DNA of 20,098 bases from Tubiluchus corallicola. Lineage: Eukaryota > Priapulida > Priapulimorpha > Priapulimorphida > Tubiluchidae. The DNA lies in the NCBI GenBank assembly GCA_030141605.1, contig JAQGDQ010001529.1:15912-36009 (forward strand), written 5' to 3'. The notes under the pieces were generated by a model, which saw only the letters and a program-made list of their open reading frames with translations, did no database searches and was not told where the DNA came from. Each line of letters begins with the position of its first letter. Position 1 is the first letter of the stretch. This document shows positions 9,352-16,642 of this stretch, piece by piece. The translations under genes and the position numbers were made by a program.

Positions 9352-10322
9352 ATGCTGGTTCTCGTGTTGCTGCTTTTTATCTGGATGTCTTGGCATGGAA
9401 ACAACAAATTTGGTAGAGATCAAGTGCACATTAGCAAGCAGAGAATACGTTACATCAATGAAACTGAAAAAATAAGATTGCAAGCGGAACATGCGTTTGT
9501 ACTAGGAAGAAGTCTTCAAGGAGCTGGACTAGGAAATAAAATGTTCTACTATGCCTCTATGTATGGTATTGCCCGTATGAATAACATGAAACAAAGTGTT
9601 ATGCAAGATGATGAAATAGTGTCTGTATTTCCTAAACTCAACGCTACGCAGCTCACTGATACAGACTTTAAACAGGGTACATTCTTAAGGTGACAGCTAG
9701 AAGCTGTTGTTCGTATGACCCCATCATGGAACAGTTGCCACGCCGTTGTAATACATCCATTGGAGAGCAAATACTCATCTCCTATCGTTATTTCCATCAT
9801 GTTAAAGAAGAAATTCAGGCTCAATTTCAATTCCCAGTTCAAACAATTTTGCGTGCTCGAACTCTTGTTGCAAATCTGTGCAGAATTAAAGAAATTCCTA
9901 ATTGTCACATAATTCCAACAGTGGGAGTACACGTACGAAGGGGAGACTTCAAATCTCCCAGGTCACGTGAATATGGACGGCGTACATCAAGTGTTGATTA
10001 TATTAAGCGTGCAATGAGCTTTTTCAAAAGCAGGTATCAAAATGTCGTATTCATAGTGGCTAGTAGCGAACCAAGGTGGTGTGTGGAGAACCTTAATTTC
10101 CCAGATACAGTCATTGTTGAAGGCAATGAACCAAAGATTGACTTGTGCATTTTATCTCACTGTGATCATGTGATAATGACTGTTGGAACATTTGGTTGGT
10201 GGGCTGGTTATCTTTGCAATGGAACCGTTGTTTATGACAGGGATTCAGCGGAACCTGGATCCCTTTTTGACTCTTTGCTGCGGGTTGACGATCGTTACCC
10301 TGAAGAATGGATTCCAATGTAG
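9352..10322 (+). CDS. GT11 alpha-1,2-fucosyltransferase-like protein, intronless, with one reading-frame break
   Basis: The product should transfer fucose from GDP-fucose to galactose in alpha-1,2 linkage on glycans, in the Golgi. The frame opens at 9352 with a very short tail and a hydrophobic signal anchor (MLVLVLLLFIWMSW), the type II layout of this family. GT11 motifs follow in order: LGNKMFYYAS (residues about 60-69), SYRYF (about 143), HVRRGD (about 193-198, bases 9930-9947; GDP-fucose-binding site of the family) and TFGWWAGYL near residue 280. Four N-glycosylation sequons are present (NET, NAT, NTS, NGT). Total length, about 323, is near vertebrate FUT2. The frame shifts by one base around 9684-9690: the first frame stops at 9691-9693, while the motifs continue in the frame read from 9687. 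This may be a real disabling indel or a sequencing or assembly error. Most animal family members have single-exon coding regions, as here. Confidence 0.85.
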
Positions 10323-10420
10323 AATTGTACATGCCAAGGCAAATGGACTAATGTAGCAAAAACACATGTATGTACACTAGTTATATTCAGCTCAACACTT
10401 GTGAGATTTTCTTTACTGTC

Positions 10421-10601
10421 GTCAAAAATACCTACAATAACAGTGTCAGGTCAATACTGCTGTCAAAAATACCTACAATAACAGTGTCAGGTCGATACCA
10501 CTGTCAAAAATACCTACAATGACAGTGTCAGGTCAATGTCCTCGTCAAAAATACCTACAAGAACAGTGCAGGTAAATACCGTTGTCGAAAATACCTTCAA
10601 A
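10421..10601. repeat. 41-bp minisatellite, about 4.5 copies, after the fucosyltransferase
   Basis: Units starting GTCAAAAATACCTACAA begin at 10421, 10462, 10503, 10544 and 10584. The array starts about 100 bases after the GT11 stop codon and could lie in its 3' untranslated region. Confidence 0.92.
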
Positions 10602-10816
10602 TCTATATACATCTTGCTGGAAACTTTAGTCATGTTCAGTATGTCAGTTGTAGAATTTTTTCAAAAGATAGTACTAGTATTAATAGTGTTGAAAAAAACA
10701 TGCTTATGGAGCTACATTGAGACTTTATCCAATGTCAGTACTTTTAAAGCATAAAAGGAGAAAGCCATTTAAGTACATCTAGAAAACACTTGGGCTTCAA
10801 CAAAACGATATATTAA

Positions 10817-11191
10817 TCTTTCGGCGACCGTAGACTAACTGCTCCGCAAACACGAAAGCGGGCTGACTTTTCTCAACTAAACTTTGATCTGAGTCAGAAA
10901 GGATGTAAAAACTATGATGGAACCCCTGTTTTACCTACTTATAGATATGGTGCCCCTTTTGAAACTATTAATCATTTTCTAATTAACTGCCCGTTGCATC
11001 ACCAGGCTCGAGATATATTACAAAGCAAGCTCTGTACATTGTTAATTCCTTATAATATTGGCATTTATAATTTGTCAACAAATGAACTCGTTTATCTGCT
11101 TCTTCATGGTAAGCCACACTTAAGTATAACTGTTAATATTCAAGTATTTAAGCTTGAACAGAAATTTATATTTCTAACTAAACGCTTCTAA
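10817..11191 (+). mobile_element. LINE reverse-transcriptase C-terminal fragment (zinc-knuckle-like tail)
   Basis: A 124-codon open frame from just after TAA at 10814 to TAA at 11189. It reads RLTAPQTRKRADFSQLNFDL, then YRYGAPFETINHFLINCPLH. The C-x-C-G...ET..H.L..CP motif of LINE ORF2 C-termini is visible, but the first two cysteines are tyrosines (TAT), consistent with TGT to TAT decay. No reverse-transcriptase core is upstream; the fucosyltransferase and a minisatellite lie there instead. Confidence 0.65.
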
Positions 11192-11282
11192 TCACCATAC
11201 TAGTTTATATTGATTATATAGTAATATTAATGTCTTTCTCAACATTATACCAACAACTTTGTACCTAAACTACAGCGTCTTA

Positions 11283-11503
11283 TCTCAGACATGTGCGCAT
11301 GGACGCATGCGCACAGCAGCCAAACACCGCATTTCTTGGGCTGTGCCGCAAATTGTACTTCCCTCACGTGCTCCGGCTCCGCACAAATATAAAAAAAGAA
11401 CTAAAGAAAAATGACTTATTATATTGAATATTATCGATAACAATGAGTGAAAACAGGGGGCGCTGCAGTACCACAATACCTATACACGAGCCGCCACTGG
11501 TCA
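11283..11503 (-). mobile_element. Possible hAT-like MITE end
   Basis: The minus strand from 11503 reads CAGTGGCGGCTCGTGTATAG, a CAGTGG start as in hAT-type ends, followed by GC-rich sequence ending near ACGCATGCGCAC. The partner end and target duplication were not found. Confidence 0.28.
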
Positions 11504-11627
11504 GTTACAAACATTTATTTTTATAATCTGGAAACTTAATAATTATTGACTTTCTTATACTCGACTTCTGTATACGTCACCTTTTCTATTATTTCAATAC
11601 AGATCGCGTTTAAAGTTGCAAAACATA

Positions 11628-11989
11628 TTGATATGTGGGTAAAGCAAAGGGTATGGTGCCACATGGGTATTGCCTTTGTGAGACTAACAAATAAATATTA
11701 ACCTACATTGTCACAGATTGATATGTGGGTAAAGCAAAGGTATGGTGCCACATGGGTATTGCCTTTGTGGGACTAGCAAATAAACATTAACCTACACTGT
11801 CACAGATTGTTATGTGGGTAAAGCAAAGGGTATGGTGCCACATGGGTATTGCCTTTGTGGGACTAGCAAATAAATATTAACCTACACTGTCACAGATTGA
11901 TATGTGGGTAAAGCAAAGGGTATGGTGCCACATGGGTATTGCCTTTGTGGGTCTAGCAAATAAATATTAACCTACACTGTCACAGATTG
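11628..11989. repeat. 90-bp minisatellite, 4 copies
   Basis: Units begin at 11628, 11718, 11807 and 11897 and contain GTGGGTAAAGCAAAGG and CCACATGGGTATTGCC. The array lies next to the orphan ABC transporter exon. Confidence 0.95.
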
Positions 11990-12022
11990 TTGCAAGTTCA
12001 TCATTTAAGCAACACTGATTTA

Positions 12023-12162
12023 TCAAAGACGCACTGAATCATCATTCCCGGTGCCCGTCAAACCAGCATTCTTTGCCAGGCTGTAGAACATACTGGATCT
12101 GTCCTTCGATAAGTTTTCCGGAGCGTCAAAATCCAGGATTTGTCCATTCTAAGACCATGACC
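12023..12162 (-). pseudogene. Orphan last exon of an ABCC/MRP-type ABC transporter, frame-broken
   Basis: After the acceptor TTTTTCAG (AG at 12164-12163) the minus strand reads (x)VMVLE, then one frame over GQILDFDAPENLS, DRSSMFYSLAKNAGLTGTG and a stop at 12023-12025. This matches the end of the second nucleotide-binding domain of ABCC transporters, where VMVLDxGxIxEFDxPxxLL is followed by FYxMxxxAGL. A 1- or 2-base indel near 12143-12148 separates VMVLE from GQILDFD. No other ABC exon (Walker A, signature, Walker B) was found upstream to about 13000. It is probably a duplicated or decayed fragment; family call is good, function lost or unknown. Confidence 0.68.
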
Positions 12163-12164
12163 CT

Positions 12165-12989
12165 GAAAAATAAAAAATCATTAATGCAAATATTAAGTTG
12201 TGCTGTTTTTACAACATTTTTTACGGGCACCATGAACGGTTTAGGATTTTTCTGCACGGTGTAGGAGCACCAAAACAATCCATGTGATGCCATAATGTTC
12301 AAAATGTCCAGTGTTCAGTTTGCATTCAGTGTTCAACACTAGTAATGAACAATGGTATTGCAATAGGCCTGTTCATAGTTACAGCAGTTGATGATGATCG
12401 TTAAGAAGTCAAAGGTTAAGTATACCAGACAACGCATTTGTGTACACTTGACAACGCCTCGCAGCCCATGCTATTGTAATAGTAACAGTTTTAACAGCTA
12501 GCTAGAACCTTACCTAGTTCATTTTTTCTTATTCCCAAGCAAGGTCCTGCTACTAAATCACTCTACGCAAAGACTAATGTATAATTAAGTAAAGTCCACC
12601 TAAAAACTACTGAAGTTACTGAACTAATGCTTTGCGTTACCTACATGTCACCTGCGACTGTATTTAAGACACGTTGCTGTGGTACACTTGACCTCTGACC
12701 TATAGCACCTACGCATGCGCACTATGAAACTATGAAAAGTCTTTTTAGTAACATAATCTGATGAGTAAAGTTTCACACTGAAAGATCGGAAAAAAATAGG
12801 TTTCAGTACCTACATATGTATAGTATATACACACATACATACTGACTGACTAACTTATAGAACGTTAATATATCAGTTTAGTCTTTTATTATCTTTCTAT
12901 CGATGTGATATTTTAATGGTTGTAATCGTTTAGAATGTTTTTGATGTTTTTTTTATAATATGTGTTTGTTGCTAAATGCATGTAGTGTA
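12165..12989. other. No supported gene
   Basis: Searched by eye for further ABC transporter exons and found none. It contains ACGCATGCGCAC at 12711-12722 and a few simple repeats. Confidence 0.45.
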
Positions 12990-13352
12990 CATACTAGTAG
13001 TGAACATTCTCTGCCAGAAAGCGAATTCAGATCAAATCGAATCTGAATCGAATTCGAATAGAGTTTGAAAGATTTGCGAACAAGTTTTCGAACCACTAGT
13101 AAAAAGTGGTCTTACAAAGATCTTGCATGTTACTTGATTTTGTTCTGCAGTAAAACCGCAATTAGTTTGTTAAAAATTTTGCGGAGAAACTGCAGCTAAA
13201 TTGAGCTGATTGCATACTGTTTCAAACATTTTAACGTTAAGTGGTTGAAGTGCTGAACTAGTTGAATCTGTAATTTTAGGTTGGGGGTCGAATTCGAACT
13301 AAAGAAACTCGCTCGGACTCGATTCGAACATTCGATGCTCACTCTTAGTATG
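12990..13352. mobile_element. Candidate MITE with imperfect inverted termini
   Basis: CATACTAGTAGTGAACATTC at 12990-13009 and the reverse complement of 13333-13352 match at about 15 of 20 positions. Both sides also carry subterminal CGAATTCGAA-rich sequence. No clear target duplication. Confidence 0.4.
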
Positions 13353-13685
13353 AACATCACAAATTATCGACTACGCTTCCGGTCTTGGTTGAGTCTCTTT
13401 ATCAAGTAGAAAAATCTCACTAAAAATAGTGGAAGCAGTGAAGCTGTTATTTTCACGTAATTGTTGCACTGTATTATGTTGTAATTTTATGAGAGATAAT
13501 TAAAATTGCACCTGCTGTCATTTTGGCTTCTCCTCATTTGTACTTGGCTTCATGTTTCTTTCCTATACTTAGAAATTTCGTTGTTTTGTAGAGCAGTTTA
13601 CTCGATTTTATAAGGACATCATCGGTTCAGACATTGAAATTGACCACATACTGTGAAAAATTGAAATGGTCGCAGATTTATACAT

Positions 13686-13850
13686 TTAAGACCAGGCAGA
13701 GAATTACGAGGCCATGATTTCAAACTGTTTATCGAATATAGACGAACCAGCGTCCGTTTTCATTTGTTTTGCCTCTCGTGTGACTCATTCATGGAACTCA
13801 CTCTCAGCCAATTTAAAGCTACTATATATTTAAGCCGATACTTTAAATCC
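13686..13850 (+). mobile_element. LINE reverse-transcriptase fragment (second copy of the 6740 family)
   Basis: Encodes LRGHDFKLFIEYRRTSVRF and, one frame over, FASRVTHSWNSLSANLKLLY followed by a stop. Same frameshift region as the 6.7-kb copy, so the defect may predate the split of these copies. It continues through the TTAA at which the other copy is interrupted and therefore serves as the empty site. Confidence 0.66.
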
Positions 13851-14206
13851 ATCCATCTATCGGTAAATATATAAAATGAATATGAGCAAGGACCTTACAC
13901 GTGTTGAACTCTTAGTCCTAATGTCATTGTAAAGAAGCAAAGAAGGTTTGCTACGAAACGAATCGTCGAAAAATTACTCTGGAATGCAGTATAATTGTTC
14001 CAGTTGCATTTAGTAGTAGTTAGCTAGTGAATACTTGGTTTACGTTGTTTGTTTACTTCACTCATTTTCATTTATCTGTAATTTTAAGTGTTTTGTTTGT
14101 ATCAGACTTTATTAAATTGGTTTGTTATCACCATCCTCACTCTGCAAAAAAATTTCTGCGTTTGCGAAAAAATTGAGGTTAAAAATCGATCAATTTCGCT
14201 TTGATC

Positions 14207-14409
14207 ATAGGGTCCCTTATATGCGAGGTGATTTACCTGGGTTTCGGTTACGCGGGACTTGAAGATATCGTCCTTTATAACCGAAAGTCCCTTATATCCG
14301 AGTACCTTATATATTTAAGATTTCTATAAGGAAAAACGTTACGAAGAATTGGGGCCGGTGTTGGTGGTCCCTTATAAACGAGTATCTTATACCCGAGGTT
14401 GACTGTATT
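14207..14409. mobile_element. Pogo/Tigger-like DNA transposon end with subterminal repeats
   Basis: Five copies of GTCCCTTATANNCGAG, exact or near, start at 14212, 14270, 14287, 14367 and 14382. The last runs into CCGAGGTTGACTGTA, whose reverse complement TACAGTCAACCTCGG resembles pogo-type termini. No opposite end and no transposase were found. Confidence 0.4.
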
Positions 14410-14439
14410 TAGCAGTCAGTGTGTTTACAATATCTGTGC

Positions 14440-14725
14440 ATTAGGTCATTAGTGCATGGCGGCAGAAACTATCTTGCACATATTACACAATTAAAAAGTA
14501 AAGCACATTAAAATATAGAGTTACACAGCAGGTATAAATCATGGACTATGACAGTGCAATTACTCGATTACATTGCACTATGTAAAAAGTGCGCGCGTTA
14601 TTGATCATTGGTGCGTGGATAGCATTAGCAGTTCATAGCCTGATAGCCAGCTATAACCAAAGTCCTGTTTCCTTGACCTTTTAACGGAAGTCGTCGTAGT
14701 GGATGCCTAAGAAAACCTGATGCCT
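14440..14725 (+). repeat. Dispersed repeat, copy 2
   Basis: Second copy of the 5268-5625 repeat. It lies between the pogo-like end and the LTR-like segment. It shares TTTTAACGGAAGTCGTC with the first copy, then goes straight to GGATGCCTAAGAAAACCTG. Confidence 0.65.
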
Positions 14726-14830
14726 TTACAAACAGTAACAATAATAAAAGATTATTGCGTGGGACTCTTAGAGCCATGATCCTGGCTCTAGTCTCTGAAG
14801 AATTTTAATCTTGTTAAAGTAAAGAGAACC

Positions 14831-15142
14831 TGTTAAACTATGTTGAAAGCATTAGATTATGATAGATAATTATGTTGATGAATGCTGGCATGAAGCCAGT
14901 TAAGGAGTGATGTCACGTGAATAAGTGATTCAGAATCGAGGCGTCGAAGCTCGGCGCACGAGATATAAGCCTTGTGATGCGCCCAGCTCAAGGAATTGAT
15001 ATTAGACTGAGTCTGGGAACCGGAGCAGAGAGGCTAAGATCAAGGGCTTGGCATTACTATCTGTTATATTTATTGTGTTTGATGTTCAATAAACGTGTAG
15101 TTTTATAATCTGACTCTTCATAGTTTTGCCATCCCTAAAACA
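14831..15142 (+). mobile_element. LTR-like segment
   Basis: GATATAAGCC at 14962 and AATAAA at 15088-15093 have the promoter-to-polyA spacing of an LTR. A TG start (14831 or 14841) and an AAAACA end (15142) are possible. I could not find a matching target duplication, so the ends are provisional. Confidence 0.35.
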
Positions 15143-15348
15143 CCAATAATCAGCTATATACAACCAATACAACGAGTTATTTGCTTACCGTAGAGGTGTC
15201 ACAGGAGTTCCAGGAATCATCTGAAGTGTAAATCCGGAATGATTGCAGCTTTAAATACTGTAGTACGAACTTGGCTTCATTTTGAGGTGATTGTTATACA
15301 CATACACTAATTTTAATTCCATACAAAACGTGAATTATATTAAGTAAC

Positions 15349-15814
<466 letters not shown>

Positions 15815-15938
15815 TAAGTAACGCTGAAGGGTAAAAATTTGACGGAAAAGGAAGCAATGACAAAAAATCACAAGAAATTAGTCTCGGCTTGTTTATTTGC
15901 TGAATTGTTCAAAAACATATTTAAGAATAACTAGAAAT

Positions 15939-16503
15939 CACCGATGTTTAGCTATGACATTTTTATCAGTCTGTAAGCCAGGTTTACACCTTTTTACTTA
16001 CAAACGTCATTAATGTCATAACTAATGCCACAGATAAGTAGATCATAACTATAACAATATATACAACTTCAATACATGTTCAATTCATGCAAAGTCACCG
16101 TTCTTTAGCTATGACTTTTTTTATCAGTCTGTAAGCTAGGTTTACACCTTTTTACTTACAAACGTCATTAATGTCACAACTAATGCCACAGGTAAGTAGA
16201 TCAGGACTATAACAATATATACAAGTTCAGTACATGTTCAATTCATGCAAAGTCATCGTTCTTTAGCTATGACTTTTTTTATCAGTCTGTAAGCCAGGTT
16301 TATACCTTTTTACTTACAAACGTCATTAATGTCATAACTAATGCCACAGATAAGTAGATCATAACTATAACAATATATACAACTTCAATACATGTTCAAT
16401 TCATGCAAAGTCACCGTTCTTTAGCTATGACATTTTTATCAGTCTGTAAGCTAAGTTTACACCTTTTTACTTGCAAACGTCATTAATGTCATAAATAAAG
16501 CCA
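15939..16503. repeat. 158-bp tandem repeat, 3.6 copies
   Basis: Units begin near 15939, 16096, 16254 and 16412 and contain TTTACACCTTTTTACTT and ACAAACGTCATTAATGTCA. The array ends about 20 bases beyond the stop of copy R, so it may form part of that gene's 3' untranslated region. A minus-strand AATAAA is at 15897-15892. Confidence 0.93.
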
Positions 16504-16522
16504 CAGAGAAATACGAAGATGA

Positions 16523-16642
16523 CTAAGCTAACTTTGCAACTTCTTCCAAAATGTCTTCCATATTTGGTCTTACAGTGGCAGCTGGTGCTTTATATAACCA
16601 TCTTAACTTTCCTTGTTTATCCAGCAAGAAATCTCCAGCTTG
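16523..16642 (-). CDS. Copy R last exon H with stop codon
   Basis: 40 codons including TAG, after TTCTGTAG|CAAGCTGG. Encodes QAGDFLLDKQGKLRWLYKAP and then PNMEDILEEVAKLA. The GDFLLDKQGKLRWLYKA part is the familiar ending of AhpC/TSA-like domains, followed by a C-terminal helix. A copy of almost exactly this exon, with two substitutions, lies at 7280-7392. Confidence 0.7.
   Translation of the reverse strand, partial: QAGDFLLDKQGKLRWLYKAPAATVRPNMEDILEEVAKLA

Noticed and set aside
9287-9475. 62-codon frame beginning before the GT11 start
   Set aside because: Out of frame with the motif-bearing protein and without family features. It could be an upstream frame in the mRNA but not a gene.
9677-9696. 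20-base GT-AG intron in the fucosyltransferase
   Set aside because: It would restore the frame but is far below known functional intron size for animals, and it would remove codons in a gene family that is usually uninterrupted.
9549-9932. 127-codon minus-strand frame opposite the fucosyltransferase
   Set aside because: Antisense shadow of the GT11 gene, with no motif of its own.
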